A stretch of DNA of 64,000 nt. Origin: Polaromonas sp. AET17H-212 (GTDB lineage: Bacteria; Pseudomonadota; Gammaproteobacteria; Burkholderiales; Burkholderiaceae_C). Location of the stretch: NCBI RefSeq assembly GCF_002379085.1, contig NZ_NBZW01000007.1, forward strand, positions 62,001 to 126,000, read 5' to 3'. The notes beneath the pieces are model-generated. The model saw only the letters and a program-made list of their open reading frames with translations, ran no database searches and was not told the DNA's origin. The translations under genes were made by a program, and so were the position numbers. Below, piece by piece: positions 25,303 through 37,708 of this stretch (its first letter is position 1; each line of letters opens with the position of its first letter).

Positions 25303-26181
25303 ATGCACACCACGGATATCCCTTTGCCAAGACGCTCGCTGCTGGCCATGCTGCCCGCGCTGCTCACTGCCTGCTCGGCAGTGGACCTGCTCAACGCCAC
25401 CGTTTCCACCGACACCTACCGGCGCACCCAGGGCCTGCCTTATGGCGACCACCCGCGCCAGCGGCTGGACGTCTATCAGCCTGTTGACGGCACCGGCCAG
25501 GCGCCAATGGTGGTGTTTTTTTATGGCGGCAGCTGGTCTTCGGGTGAACGCGCCGACTACCGCTTTGTCGGGGAGGCGCTGGCAGCCAGCGGCATTGTGG
25601 CGGTGATCGCCGACTACCGCCTGAGCCCCGCCTTCCCCTACCCGGCTTTTGTTCAGGACAGTGCGCGCGCCGTGGGCTGGGCGGTGGCGCATGGGGCCGC
25701 GCATGGCGCCGATCCCGACCGGATTTTTGTGATGGGACATAGCGCCGGTGCCTACAACGCGGCCATGGTGGCGCTGGATCCGCGCTGGCTGGCCGCCGAG
25801 GGGCTGAAGCCCTCGCGCCTGGCGGGATGGATAGGCCTGGCCGGTCCCTACGATTTCCTGCCGATCGGCGATCGCCAGACCCAGGTGGCCTTTGACTGGC
25901 CGCGCACGCCGGTCGACAGCCAGCCGTTGTTCCATGCCTCGCCGGCGTCGCCGCCGGCCTTGCTGCTGGCGCCCGCCGCCGATAGCGTGGTCAATTCCCG
26001 GCGCAGCACCGTGGCCCTGGCCCGGCGGCTCCAGAGCAGTGGCGTGTATGTGGAGTCTGCGCTGTTTGACGGCGTCAGCCACGTCACCCTGGTGGCCTCC
26101 CTGGCCTCGGTTCTCAGAGGCCGGGCGCCTGTGCTTGAGCGTGTCTCGGCTTTTGTGAAGTCAGTCGGGCCAGCCAGGTGA
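25303..26181 (+). CDS. alpha/beta-hydrolase esterase with lipoprotein-like signal
   Basis: 292 residues. ATG 25303 gives a signal with lipobox-like LLTACSA, so it is probably exported and possibly lipidated. The fold matches the BD-FAE/esterase-lipase group: oxyanion region VVFFYGGSWSSGERADY (HGG replaced by YGG), nucleophile GHSAGAYNA, acidic residue in APAADSVVNS and His in FDGVSHVTL. Substrate unknown; such enzymes act on short-chain esters or carbohydrate acetyls. Its 3' end overlaps the convergent PAP2 phosphatase by 68 nt. Confidence 0.8.
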   Translation: MHTTDIPLPRRSLLAMLPALLTACSAVDLLNATVSTDTYRRTQGLPYGDHPRQRLDVYQPVDGTGQAPMVVFFYGGSWSSGERADYRFVGEALAASGIVAVIADYRLSPAFPYPAFVQDSARAVGWAVAHGAAHGADPDRIFVMGHSAGAYNAAMVALDPRWLAAEGLKPSRLAGWIGLAGPYDFLPIGDRQTQVAFDWPRTPVDSQPLFHASPASPPALLLAPAADSVVNSRRSTVALARRLQSSGVYVESALFDGVSHVTLVASLASVLRGRAPVLERVSAFVKSVGPAR

Positions 26182-26845
26182 AGCCGAGGTCCAGCCCGGC
26201 AGCGCTGGCCCAGCAGAACCAGGCGGTCCAGAAGGTGTGGCTCATGTAGTGGGCGCCGCGCACCTGTTGCGCCAGTCCCAGCAGCAGGCCGGCCAGCATG
26301 GAGCCCAGCAACCAGCGGCGAGCCGTGGTCGGCAGGGCATGCCGGAACGCAAAAAAACCGCCGACAAAGGCAAAACCCGCGGAGGCGTGACCGGCCGGAA
26401 AGCAGCCACCGTCACCGCCGTCCCTGACGCCCCAGGCCCAATGTGAAACATGGCTGGCCACGCCGCCGAATTCCTGCAGGCTCCAGGGGCAACTGCTGTG
26501 GCTGTGCAGCTTGATGTTGGACACCACCAGCAACGCCAATAGCGTGGTCAGGGCCAGCTGGGCGCGGCGCGGGGCGGGCAGCCGCCGCAGGGTACCGACG
26601 GGCCGGGCGATGCCAAGCAGCAGCGCCCCTTCGAGCAACCAGGGCAGCGGGCGCATATCGTCGTGCAGCACGTCGCGCCAGAACCAGTGGTTTTCGAGGG
26701 CAAAACCGCTGGCGGACCCAAACCAGCGCGCCAGGGTCAGGTCCAGTCCCGAAGCATCCCAGGCCAGCAGGAGAAGAAAGCTGGCCAGGGACAAGAAAAG
26801 AAGACGTGACGGGCTGGAAGCGGCTGGGCTGCGGGAGGCGTTCAT
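26114..26845 (-). CDS. PAP2-family membrane phosphatase
   Basis: 243 residues (ATG 26845; a TTG at 26863 is possible). Five or six transmembrane segments and the PAP2 motifs CFPAGHASAGF (PSGH-type) and RGAHYMSHTFWTAWF (the SRxxxxxHxxxD block, with the last Asp replaced). The group includes lipid A phosphatases and undecaprenyl-diphosphate phosphatases; the cysteine-rich SSCPWSL before the core is typical of the LpxE/LpxF-like branch in beta-proteobacteria. Substrate is uncertain. The gene overlaps the convergent esterase by 68 nt. Confidence 0.8.
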   Translation of the reverse strand: MNASRSPAASSPSRLLFLSLASFLLLLAWDASGLDLTLARWFGSASGFALENHWFWRDVLHDDMRPLPWLLEGALLLGIARPVGTLRRLPAPRRAQLALTTLLALLVVSNIKLHSHSSCPWSLQEFGGVASHVSHWAWGVRDGGDGGCFPAGHASAGFAFVGGFFAFRHALPTTARRWLLGSMLAGLLLGLAQQVRGAHYMSHTFWTAWFCWASAAGLDLGFTWLARLTSQKPRHAQAQAPGL

Positions 26846-27078
26846 CTGGGGTGGGTGGTGCAAGAAGGACCGACGATAGCCCTGTCCGCCTTAAATCAGG
26901 CTTAATCCCCGCGCGACGGTCCGCGTCGGGCTTGTCCTACGCCTTTGCCCCTTCCAGGCTGACGCAGGAAGGCCTTCGAGAGGCCGCCCAAGGGTTTCGC
27001 GGGACGACATGGCGGGTAAAATGAAAGAAGTTACCGGTCAGTTACCGAATCCGTTCAACCTTCCTGGGGATATCTCTT

Positions 27079-28143
27079 ATGGCACTCGTTTCCATGCGCG
27101 AGCTGCTGGACCATGCGGCAGTCAACACCTACGGCATTCCAGCTTTCAACGTCAACAACCTCGAACAAGTCCAGGCCATCATGCAGGCGGCCGACGAGGT
27201 CAATGCGCCCGTGATCATGCAGGCCAGTGCTGGCGCCCGCAAATATGCCGGCGAAGGTTTCCTCAAACACCTGATCCAGGCGGCGGTCGAGAGCTACCCG
27301 CACATCCCGGTCGTGATGCATCAGGACCACGGCCAGAGCCCGGATGTCTGCCGCGGCGCGATCAACCTCGGGTTCAGCTCGGTGATGATGGATGGCTCGC
27401 TGATGGCCGACGGCAAGACCATTGCCGACTATGACTACAACATCGACGTGACGCGCAAGGTTGTGGAGATGGCGCATGCCACCGGCGTCTCGGTCGAAGG
27501 CGAACTCGGTTGCCTCGGCAGCCTGGAAACCATGCAGGGCGACAAGGAAGACGGCCACGGCACCGACGCGGTGATGACCCACGACCAGCTGCTGACCGAC
27601 CCCGAGCAGGCCGCTGATTTTGTCAAACGCACCCAGCTCGATGCGCTGGCCATCGCGATCGGCACCAGCCACGGCGCCTACAAGTTCACGCGCAAGCCCA
27701 CCGGCGACATCCTGGCGATCGAACGCATCAAGGAAATCAACCGCCGCATCCCCAACACCCACCTCGTCATGCACGGTTCGTCCAGCGTGCCGCAGGACCT
27801 GCTGGCCATCATCCGCCAGTACGGCGGCGACATGAAGGAAACCTATGGTGTGCCGGTCGAGGAGATCCAGAAGGCGATCAAGTTCGGTGTGCGCAAGATC
27901 AACATCGACACCGACATCCGCCTGGCCATGACCGCTGCGGTACGCAAGTTCATGGCCGAAAACCCGAGCAAATTCGATCCGCGCGAGTGGCTCAAACCCG
28001 CCACGGCGGCGGCCAAGGCCATCTGCAAGCAGCGTTACATCGAGTTCGGCTGCGAGGGCCAGGCCGGCAAGATCAAGGGCGAAGCCCTGAGTGTGGTGGC
28101 CGCCAAATACGCCAAGGGCGAGCTGGCCCAGGTGGTGCGGTAA
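27079..28143 (+). CDS. fba: fructose-bisphosphate aldolase, class II
   Basis: 354 residues. Zinc-dependent cleavage of fructose 1,6-bisphosphate. Class IIB (CbbA-type) sequence: [10 protein letters not shown] with the catalytic Asp and a zinc His, [22 protein letters not shown] and [10 protein letters not shown]. Together with pgk and pyk it makes a glycolysis/gluconeogenesis cluster; the type is also used in the Calvin cycle, but no other cbb genes are present. An intrinsic terminator follows, just before purC. Confidence 0.95.
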   Translation: MALVSMRELLDHAAVNTYGIPAFNVNNLEQVQAIMQAADEVNAPVIMQASAGARKYAGEGFLKHLIQAAVESYPHIPVVMHQDHGQSPDVCRGAINLGFSSVMMDGSLMADGKTIADYDYNIDVTRKVVEMAHATGVSVEGELGCLGSLETMQGDKEDGHGTDAVMTHDQLLTDPEQAADFVKRTQLDALAIAIGTSHGAYKFTRKPTGDILAIERIKEINRRIPNTHLVMHGSSSVPQDLLAIIRQYGGDMKETYGVPVEEIQKAIKFGVRKINIDTDIRLAMTAAVRKFMAENPSKFDPREWLKPATAAAKAICKQRYIEFGCEGQAGKIKGEALSVVAAKYAKGELAQVVR

Positions 28144-28181
28144 CCCGGAAAATCCTCGCCCTGCCGAACTGGCGATAATTC

Positions 28182-28210
28182 AAAGCTCGCCGCTACCGGC
28201 GGGCTTTTTT
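28182..28210 (+). terminator. intrinsic terminator after fba
   Basis: Ten-bp stem AAGCTCGCCG / CGGCGGGCTT with one G-T pair and a CTAC loop, running straight into a T-rich tract. It separates fba from purC, whose ATG is only 18 nt beyond. Confidence 0.85.
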
Positions 28211-28228
28211 ACTTTTGGCAAGCATCCC

Positions 28229-29137
28229 ATGACCTCCGCTCTCCACACCTCGGCCCTGACCTCCCTGCCCCTGCTCGCGCGCGGCAAGGTTCGTGACAAC
28301 TACGCTGTCGGCAAAGACCGGCTGCTGATGGTCGCCAGCGACCGGCTCAGCGCCTTCGACGTCATCATGGGCGAGCCGATTCCGGGCAAAGGCGTGTTGC
28401 TCACGCAAATGGCCCTGTTCTGGTTCGACAAGCTGGGTCATGTCTGCCCGAACCACCTGACCGGCGAGGCGCCCGAAAGCGTGGTGACACCCGCCGAAGT
28501 GCCGCAGGTCACCGGCCGCTCCATGCTGGTCAAGCGCCTGAAGCCGATTCCGGTCGAGGCCGTGGTGCGCGGCTACCTGGCCGGCAGCGGCTGGAAGGAA
28601 TACCAGGAGAGCCAGTCGGTATGCGGCGTGTCGCTGCCGGCCGGCCTGAAAAACGCCAGCAAGCTGCCCGAACCGATTTTCACGCCGGCGGCCAAGGCGG
28701 CGGTGGGCGAGCATGACGAAAACATCAGCTACGCGCAGATGGTCAAGGTCGTCGGCCCCGAACTGGCCGCGCAGATCCGCGACCTCAGCATCCGCATCTA
28801 CAAGGAGGCGGCGGCCTTTGCGCTGACCAAGGGCATCATCATTGCCGACACCAAGTTCGAGTTCGGCCTCGACGACAACGGCACGCTGACCCTGATGGAC
28901 GAGGTGCTGACGCCCGATTCCTCGCGCTACTGGCCGATCGAAGGTTACGAGCAGGCCTTCGCCGCAGGCACCAACCCGCCCAGCTACGACAAGCAGTTCG
29001 TGCGCGACTGGCTGGAACAGGCTCTGGTCAACGGCAAGCCCTGGGACAAGACGCCGCCGGCGCCGCGCGTGCCGCAGGACGTGGTCGAGAAAACCGCGGC
29101 CAAATACCAGGAAGCGCTGACCCGGCTGACAGCCTGA
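28229..29137 (+). CDS. purC: phosphoribosylaminoimidazole-succinocarboxamide synthase
   Basis: 302 residues. It joins CAIR and aspartate in purine synthesis. Motifs: [49 protein letters not shown] and [10 protein letters not shown]. The longer, roughly 300-residue form is usual in beta-proteobacteria. There is no ribosome-binding site and only 18 nt between the fba terminator and the ATG, so its promoter must lie within or before the hairpin (GATAAT at 28174-28179 is a possible -10). Confidence 0.95.
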   Translation: MTSALHTSALTSLPLLARGKVRDNYAVGKDRLLMVASDRLSAFDVIMGEPIPGKGVLLTQMALFWFDKLGHVCPNHLTGEAPESVVTPAEVPQVTGRSMLVKRLKPIPVEAVVRGYLAGSGWKEYQESQSVCGVSLPAGLKNASKLPEPIFTPAAKAAVGEHDENISYAQMVKVVGPELAAQIRDLSIRIYKEAAAFALTKGIIIADTKFEFGLDDNGTLTLMDEVLTPDSSRYWPIEGYEQAFAAGTNPPSYDKQFVRDWLEQALVNGKPWDKTPPAPRVPQDVVEKTAAKYQEALTRLTA

Positions 29138-29151
29138 CCGGCGGCTTGGTT

Positions 29152-29157
29152 TAAAAT
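29152..29157 (+). promoter_or_regulatory. -10 box of the metH riboswitch promoter
   Basis: TAAAAT lies 8 nt before the first riboswitch base, so the transcript would start at the riboswitch. No convincing -35 box. Confidence 0.45.
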
Positions 29158-29165
29158 ACCCGCAT

Positions 29166-29251
29166 CCCAAGGAGCGTTGCAGCGAAACCCCGTTTCGTCA
29201 GGCTTGGGTGACAGCAGGACCCTGCGGCCTGCCTTTGCAACGGCGCTCACC
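29166..29251 (+). promoter_or_regulatory. S-adenosylhomocysteine (SAH) riboswitch
   Basis: The leader shows the SAH aptamer layout. P1: GAGCG (29172-29176) with CGCTC (29244-29248), extended by TTGC with GCAA around a conserved CGG bulge. P2: CGAAAC (29083+100, i.e. 29183-29188) with GTTTCG (29192-29197). P4: CCCAAG (29166-29171) with CTTGGG (29203-29208). The conserved strings AGGAGCG, AGGC and CAACGGCGCTC match the family. It precedes metH, a classic SAH-cycle target. High SAH signals a need for methionine regeneration, so it should raise expression. Confidence 0.88.
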
Positions 29252-29269
29252 TTCGATAGCCAAGGTGAG
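29246..29269 (+). promoter_or_regulatory. ribosome-binding-site sequestering hairpin (riboswitch expression platform)
   Basis: CTCACCTT (29246-29253) pairs perfectly with AAGGTGAG (29262-29269), which holds the AAGG ribosome-binding site just before the ATG at 29273. The first three bases of the left arm are also the 3' end of aptamer stem P1, so the two structures compete. SAH-bound P1 should break this hairpin and open the site. Confidence 0.75.
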
Positions 29270-29272
29270 TGA

Positions 29273-32080
<2,808 letters not shown>

Positions 32081-32108
32081 AGAAAGCGAAGAAAGAGCGG
32101 GATCCGGC

Positions 32109-33647
32109 TCAGTGGGCGCTCTTGAGCGCCCGCCGGTATTGCACCGCCTCGGCCACATGGGTGAGCTGCACCGCCTGCGCACCGGCCAGGTCGGCGATGG
32201 TGCGTGCCACTTTCAGGCAGCGGTGGATGCTGCGTCCTGACCAGCCCAGGCGCGCAGCCGCCGTGTTCAGGAATTTCGTGGCGGCATCGTCGAGCTGGCA
32301 CTGTGCATCGATGGCCTTGCCCTGCAGCGCCTGGTTGCTGCTGCCCTGGCGCGCCGTGGCGCGTTCACGCGCCGCCACCACCCGCTGCCGGATGCTCGCC
32401 GTGCTTTCGCCCGGTGCGGCGCCCAGCAGTTCCTCGGCAGCCAGCGCCCCGACTTCCACATGCAGGTCAATGCGGTCCAACAGCGGGCCGCTGAGCTTGC
32501 CTTGGTAACGCGAGACTTGGTCTGGCGAGCAGCGGCAGGCGCGCAGGCTGGAGCCGAGGTAGCCGCAGGGGCAGGGGTTCATGGCGGCGATCAGCTGGAA
32601 GCGGGCCGGAAACTCGGCGCGCTGGGCGGCGCGGGAGATCGTGATGGTGCCGGACTCCAGCGGTTCGCGCAGGGCTTCCAGCGCGGCTCGCGGGAATTCG
32701 GGGAGTTCATCCAGGAACAGAACGCCATGATGCGCCAGTGAAATTTCACCGGGCCGGGGCGGCGAGCCGCCGCCGACCAGGGCCACGGCGCTGGCGGTAT
32801 GGTGCGGCGCGGCGGTGGGCCGGACCGCCCAGCTGTCCAGCGTAAAGCGGCCACCGAGCGAGGCGACGGCCGCGCTTTCGAGCGCCTCGGCGGTGCTCAT
32901 GGCCGGCAACAGGCCGGCAAAACGCTGGGCCAGCATGGACTTGCCCGAGCCCGGCGCGCCCACCATCAGCAGGCTGTGGCCGCCAGCGGCGGCGATCTCC
33001 AGGGCGCGCCTGGCCGCCGCCTGGCCCTTGACGTCGGACAGGTCCGGGTAAGGGGTGGCGTCCTGTGGGGCGCTGGGCTGGAGCCGGACCCAGCCGCCCG
33101 TGTCTTCCGGAACCACGTCGCCCGGCAGAAATTGCCGGACCACGTCGAGCAGGTGGTGGGCCCGGTAGACCTCCGCATCCGGCACCAGCGCCGCTTCCTC
33201 GGCGCTGCCGCCCGGCAGCACCAGCCGGGGCTGGGGCTGGCCGGCGTCCCGGCCCGGCAGGGCCAGGCTCATCGCCAAGGCGCCGCGTATGGGGCGCAGT
33301 TCCCCGCCCAGCGACAGCTCGCCGGCAAACTCGTAGCCCGCGAGCTTGGCGGTGTCGATCTGGCCGCTGGCCGCCAGAATGCCCAGCGCAATCGGCAGGT
33401 CAAAGCGACCGGAGTCCTTGGGCAGGTCGGCCGGTGCCAGGTTCACGGTGATGCGTTTGTTGCCGGGAAACTCCAGGCCGGTGTTCTGGATGGCCGACCT
33501 CACCCGCTCACGTGCTTCCTTGACCTCGGTTTCCGCCAGGCCCACGAGCGTGAAGCTTGGCAAGCCGTTGGCCAGGTGCACTTCGACGCAGACCGGGTGC
33601 GCCTGCATGCCCAGCAAGGCGCGGCTCTGCACTAAAGATAAGCTCAT
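32109..33647 (-). CDS. comM: YifB/ComM-family Mg-chelatase-like AAA+ ATPase
   Basis: 512 residues. N-terminal Lon-like fold (SLSLVQSRALLGMQAHPV; FTLVGLAETEVKEARERVR), AAA+ domain with Walker A GAPGSGKS, Walker B GVLFLDELPEF and sensor block IAAMNPCPCGYLGS, and the C-terminal Mg-chelatase domain with LLDRIDLHVEV and WSGRSIHRCLKVARTIAD. ComM drives branch migration of integrated DNA during natural transformation. With DprA in the same window this supports a transformation-proficient background, although both are widely kept. Convergent with metH. Confidence 0.93.
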   Translation of the reverse strand: MSLSLVQSRALLGMQAHPVCVEVHLANGLPSFTLVGLAETEVKEARERVRSAIQNTGLEFPGNKRITVNLAPADLPKDSGRFDLPIALGILAASGQIDTAKLAGYEFAGELSLGGELRPIRGALAMSLALPGRDAGQPQPRLVLPGGSAEEAALVPDAEVYRAHHLLDVVRQFLPGDVVPEDTGGWVRLQPSAPQDATPYPDLSDVKGQAAARRALEIAAAGGHSLLMVGAPGSGKSMLAQRFAGLLPAMSTAEALESAAVASLGGRFTLDSWAVRPTAAPHHTASAVALVGGGSPPRPGEISLAHHGVLFLDELPEFPRAALEALREPLESGTITISRAAQRAEFPARFQLIAAMNPCPCGYLGSSLRACRCSPDQVSRYQGKLSGPLLDRIDLHVEVGALAAEELLGAAPGESTASIRQRVVAARERATARQGSSNQALQGKAIDAQCQLDDAATKFLNTAAARLGWSGRSIHRCLKVARTIADLAGAQAVQLTHVAEAVQYRRALKSAH

Positions 33648-33665
33648 TTGCCGATTTCTCCCTCA

Positions 33666-33682
33666 TGCACCAAAATTGATCA
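33666..33682 (+). promoter_or_regulatory. NtrC-binding site, distal (partial)
   Basis: TGCACC-N5-TGATCA: perfect left half of the NtrC dyad, degenerate right half. Centred about 139 bp before the expected transcription start of the torF-glnK-amtB operon. Confidence 0.5.
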
Positions 33683-33690
33683 GGCATTGA

Positions 33691-33707
33691 TGCACTTGTT
33701 CGGTGCG
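33691..33707 (+). promoter_or_regulatory. NtrC-binding site, proximal
   Basis: TGCACT-N5-GGTGCG fits the NtrC enhancer dyad (TGCACC-N5-GGTGCA) with two mismatches. Centred about 114 bp before the expected start, a normal enhancer distance for sigma-54 promoters. Confidence 0.75.
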
Positions 33708-33786
33708 CATCTTGTATTTATTCCAGTTCAAGTTAACGCGTCAGCCCTTGCTGGCGACGACGAAGGCGCTTTCGGCTTACAAAATT

Positions 33787-33802
33787 TGGCACGCTCCATG
33801 CT
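33787..33802 (+). promoter_or_regulatory. sigma-54 promoter of torF-glnK-amtB
   Basis: TTGGCACGCTCCATGCT contains the -24 GG and -12 GC exactly 10 nt apart and differs from the RpoN consensus (TTGGCACG-N4-TTGCT) at one base. It is 51 nt upstream of the torF start. Confidence 0.85.
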
Positions 33803-33852
33803 AAGTGTTCAACGCGCCAAATTCCCTTATTTAACTATTTATGGAGCTCTCG

Positions 33853-34620
33853 ATGAAATCAGCCGCCCAAAAATCAATGCTGGTGATGGTACTTGCCCTG
33901 GCCGGTTCGGCCTTTGCCCAGACCGCAGCCCCTGCGCCAGACTACACCCTGTCCTACAACGTCGGCGCCACCACCGACTACCGCTACCGCGGCATTTCGC
34001 AGACCGGCAAGAAACCAGCGCTGAATGGCGGCATTGACTACGCTCACAAAAGCGGCTTTTACCTCGGTACCTGGGCTTCGACCATCAGCTGGCTGAAAGA
34101 CACCACCGCCAATCCCAACACGACCAAAGGCCCGGTCGAGATCGACGTCTACGGCGGCTACAAAGGTGCGTTGTCCGACAGCGTGGGTTATGACGTCGGC
34201 GGCCTCTACTACTGGTATGCCGGCAACAACATGAAAAAGACGGCCGGTCAGGTCAGCCCGAACACCTTCGAGCTGTACGGCGCGCTCACCTTTGGCATTG
34301 TCACCGCCAAATACTCGCACGCCACGACCAACCTGTTTGGCACGGCCAACAGCAAGAACAGCGGCTACCTCGATCTCAGCGCCAACTTTGACCTGGGTTC
34401 CGGCTGGTCCATCGTGCCGCACGTCGGCGCGCAAAAAATCAAGAACGGCAATTCCTACACGGACTACTCGGTGGCCGTCAACAAGGACATCGACGGCCTG
34501 GTGGTGAGTCTGGCAGTGGTGGGCACCAACGGCCTGGGTGCACCCTACACCCTGCCTGGTTCGGGCACCCGTGACCTCGCCAAGGATGGCCTGGTGCTGT
34601 CCGTCAAGAAAAGTTTCTGA
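33853..34620 (+). CDS. TorF-family putative outer-membrane porin
   Basis: 255 residues. The start at 33853 is set by GGAG at 33843-33846. A signal peptide (cleavage after SAFA) precedes a beta-barrel of the TIGR02001 family: YNVGATTDYRYRGISQT near the start and the C-terminal aromatic residue of outer-membrane proteins (SVKKSF). In many beta-proteobacteria this gene precedes glnK-amtB, suggesting a role in uptake of small nitrogen compounds. Here it is the first gene after the sigma-54 promoter, so it should be induced by nitrogen limitation. Confidence 0.85.
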   Translation: MKSAAQKSMLVMVLALAGSAFAQTAAPAPDYTLSYNVGATTDYRYRGISQTGKKPALNGGIDYAHKSGFYLGTWASTISWLKDTTANPNTTKGPVEIDVYGGYKGALSDSVGYDVGGLYYWYAGNNMKKTAGQVSPNTFELYGALTFGIVTAKYSHATTNLFGTANSKNSGYLDLSANFDLGSGWSIVPHVGAQKIKNGNSYTDYSVAVNKDIDGLVVSLAVVGTNGLGAPYTLPGSGTRDLAKDGLVLSVKKSF

Positions 34621-34642
34621 AATAACACAGCCTAGAAGCTGA

Positions 34643-34996
<354 letters not shown>

Positions 34997-35023
34997 GCCT
35001 CAACCCTAAAAAGAGAAATAGAC

Positions 35024-36565
35024 ATGAAAAAACTACTTGCCTCCCTGGCTCTGGGACTGAGCCTGCTGACTTCCGGCGCTGCCGTGCTGGCACAGGCGCC
35101 GGCGGCTGCCCCCGCGGCGTCTGAAGCGGCTGCGCCGGCTGCAGCCGCTGCACCTGCCGCCGCGCCTGCAGCGGCTCCGGCTGCCGTTGCTGCACCTGCC
35201 GCACCCGCTGCGCCAGCCGCGCCTGTCGCCGTCCCCAACAAGGGCGATACCGCCTGGATGATGGTCTCGACCATGCTGGTGATCCTGATGACCATTCCCG
35301 GCCTGGCCCTGTTCTACGGCGGCCTGGTCCGCAGCAAGAACATGCTGTCGGTGCTGATGCAGGTCATGGTCACCTTCTCGATGATCGTCGTGTTGTGGTT
35401 CATCTACGGCTACAGCCTGGCGTTTACCGAGGGCAATGCCTTCTTCGGCGGCTTCGACCGGCTGTTCATGAAAGGTGTCTGGGACAACGCTGCCGGAACC
35501 TTTGCCAATGCCGCCACCTTCAGCAAGGGTGTTGTGATTCCTGAAATCATCTTCGCCGCCTTCCAGGCCACCTTTGCCGGCATCACCTGCGCGCTGATCG
35601 TTGGCGCCTTTGCCGAACGCATGAAGTTCTCCGCCGTGCTGATGTTCATGGTCATCTGGTTCACCTTCAGCTACGCGCCCATGGCCCACATGGTCTGGTT
35701 CTGGATGGGCCCGGACGCCTACACCGCCAAGGAAGTTGTTGACGAGATGAGCGCCAAAGCCGGCTACATCTGGCAGTCGGGTGCGCTTGATTTTGCCGGC
35801 GGTACCGTCGTGCACATCAACGCCGCCGTGGCTGGCCTGGTTGGCGCCTACATGGTGGGCAAACGCATCGGTTACGGCAAGGAATCCATGGCGCCTCACA
35901 GCCTGACGCTGACCATGGTCGGTTCCGCCCTGCTGTGGGTTGGCTGGTTCGGTTTCAACGCCGGTTCCGCCCTGGAAGCCAACGGCTTCGCCGCCCTGGC
36001 CTTCATCAACACCCTGGGTGCCACGGCAGCCGCGGTGCTGGCCTGGTGTGTCGGTGAAGCGCTGATGCGTGGCAAGGCGTCGATGCTGGGTGCAGCTTCC
36101 GGTGCCGTCGCTGGCCTGGTGGCGATCACGCCGGCAGCCGGCAATGTCGGCATCGGCGGCGGCCTGATCATTGGCCTGGTGGCTGGTTTTGCCTGCCTCT
36201 GGGGTGTCAATGGCCTGAAGAAAATGCTGGGCGCGGACGACTCGCTCGACGTGTTCGGCGTGCACGGCATCGGCGGTATCCTCGGCGCGCTGCTGACCGG
36301 CGTGTTCAATTCCCCCAGCCTGGGTGGCCCCGGCTACGTGGCGGACTGGGTCACGGCCACCATGGTGACGGCGGCGGATTACTCCATCGTTGCCCAGGTC
36401 TGGATCCAGCTCAAGGCGGTGTTGGTCACGATTGTCTGGTCCGGTGTGGTTTCCTTCATCGCCTACAAGGTGGTGGACCTGACCATCGGCCTGCGTGTCA
36501 GCGAAGAAGACGAGCGCGAAGGCCTCGACATCACGTCGCACGGCGAAACCGCCTACAGCCGCTGA
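35024..36565 (+). CDS. amtB: ammonium transporter
   Basis: 513 residues. A cleavable signal peptide is followed by an Ala/Pro-rich stretch (about 25-75), then the 11-helix Amt core starting GDTAWMMVSTMLVILMTIPG. Core motifs include LFYGGLVRSKN, the twin-histidine pore region with FGVHGIGGILGALLTGVF, and GFNAGSALEANG. It follows glnK, which regulates it by direct binding, and should be nitrogen-controlled through NtrC and sigma-54. A strong terminator follows. Confidence 0.95.
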   Translation: MKKLLASLALGLSLLTSGAAVLAQAPAAAPAASEAAAPAAAAAPAAAPAAAPAAVAAPAAPAAPAAPVAVPNKGDTAWMMVSTMLVILMTIPGLALFYGGLVRSKNMLSVLMQVMVTFSMIVVLWFIYGYSLAFTEGNAFFGGFDRLFMKGVWDNAAGTFANAATFSKGVVIPEIIFAAFQATFAGITCALIVGAFAERMKFSAVLMFMVIWFTFSYAPMAHMVWFWMGPDAYTAKEVVDEMSAKAGYIWQSGALDFAGGTVVHINAAVAGLVGAYMVGKRIGYGKESMAPHSLTLTMVGSALLWVGWFGFNAGSALEANGFAALAFINTLGATAAAVLAWCVGEALMRGKASMLGAASGAVAGLVAITPAAGNVGIGGGLIIGLVAGFACLWGVNGLKKMLGADDSLDVFGVHGIGGILGALLTGVFNSPSLGGPGYVADWVTATMVTAADYSIVAQVWIQLKAVLVTIVWSGVVSFIAYKVVDLTIGLRVSEEDEREGLDITSHGETAYSR

Positions 36566-36652
36566 CCGGCACAAGCCGTGGCCGCCGCCGGGTGGCCACG
36601 GCAGCTCGAATGAATTTGGGATAACTAGCGAGAGTCTCCTTTGGATGTTGGG

Positions 36653-36687
36653 CCCGCAGGAACTTCGGTTCTGGCGGGTTTTTTTTT
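36653..36687 (+). terminator. intrinsic terminator after amtB
   Basis: Stem CCCGC-AG-GAAC / GTTC-TG-GCGGG with one mismatch, UUCG tetraloop, followed by nine T. It ends the torF-glnK-amtB operon about 90 nt after the amtB stop. Confidence 0.85.
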
Positions 36688-36737
36688 GCCTGGGCTGTCT
36701 GTCCCCCGGGTGCACAATGTCGGCAGGAGACCTGCCC

Positions 36738-37604
36738 ATGACCGAGCCCATCACCTTGTCCAGCGCCAGCCTGCGTTGTGACATCAAGCCCGACCTGGGG
36801 GGCTGCATAGCCGGCCTCTGGCTGGGCGACCTGCCGGTGCTGCGCTCGACGCCCGCCAGCGAGCTGATGTCGGTGCGCCTGGCCGGCAGTTATCCATTGG
36901 TGCCGTTTTCCAACCGTGTCGGGCATGCCAGGCTGAAGTGGCAGGGCACCAGCCATCCGCTGGTGCAGAACAACGGACCCGAACCGCACGCCATCCATGG
37001 CCTGGGCTGGCAGCGGCCCTGGCAGGTGCTCGAGCAGGACGAGCAGCTCCTGATGCTCGCTTTCGAACACGGCGCCGACGCCGCCTGGCCGTTTGCCTTT
37101 GACGCCTCGCAGACTTTCCGCCTCAGTGGCAACACCCTCGAACTCACGCTGAGCATGACCAACCAGTCGGCCACGCCGGCGCCGGCCGGTCTCGGCTGGC
37201 ACCCCTACGTCGTCAAGCGCAGCCGCAGCCGCCTCACGTTTGAGGCGAGCGGGCGCTGGGAGATGAACGAGGAAAAACTGCCGACCCATCGCCAGCCGGC
37301 GGACGGGCTCGATGTGGACTGCGCCGCGCTCGAGGTGGACCACTGCTTTGACGGCTGGAACGGCGTGGTGCACCTGCGTGATGAAAAAATGCACACACGC
37401 ATCGCGTCGAATCTGGGCCGCCTGGTGGTGTTCACCAACCCGAAGCGGGACTTTGTGGCGATCGAGCCGGTCAGCCATGTCAACAATGCCGTCAACCTGC
37501 TGCAGGCTGGCGCGGGCCAGGCCGATGAGCTGGGCATCCGGGTGCTGGCACCGGGCGAATCGATGAGTGCGCACATGAGTATTGCGGTGGAGCGTGTTCA
37601 ATGA
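36738..37604 (+). CDS. aldose 1-epimerase family protein
   Basis: 288 residues. ATG 36738 is supported by CAGGAGA at 36724-36730. Galactose-mutarotase fold: PLVPFSNRVGHARLKWQG, HAIHGLGWQRPW with one active-site His, LGWHPYVVK with the second, and the catalytic Glu in FVAIEPVSHVNNA. Interconverts anomers of hexoses; the exact sugar is unknown. The protein is complete. It does not obviously belong to a sugar operon. Confidence 0.85.
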   Translation: MTEPITLSSASLRCDIKPDLGGCIAGLWLGDLPVLRSTPASELMSVRLAGSYPLVPFSNRVGHARLKWQGTSHPLVQNNGPEPHAIHGLGWQRPWQVLEQDEQLLMLAFEHGADAAWPFAFDASQTFRLSGNTLELTLSMTNQSATPAPAGLGWHPYVVKRSRSRLTFEASGRWEMNEEKLPTHRQPADGLDVDCAALEVDHCFDGWNGVVHLRDEKMHTRIASNLGRLVVFTNPKRDFVAIEPVSHVNNAVNLLQAGAGQADELGIRVLAPGESMSAHMSIAVERVQ

Positions 37605-37708
37605 CACGGGGGTGGGCAGAGCCAGCGTGGCCGTTCTGCCTGACTTGCCCAGCTGTCTAACGCTGGCTTGCACGGCATCGGCAGTGCAGGTCACCAGAAA
37701 GATTCGGG

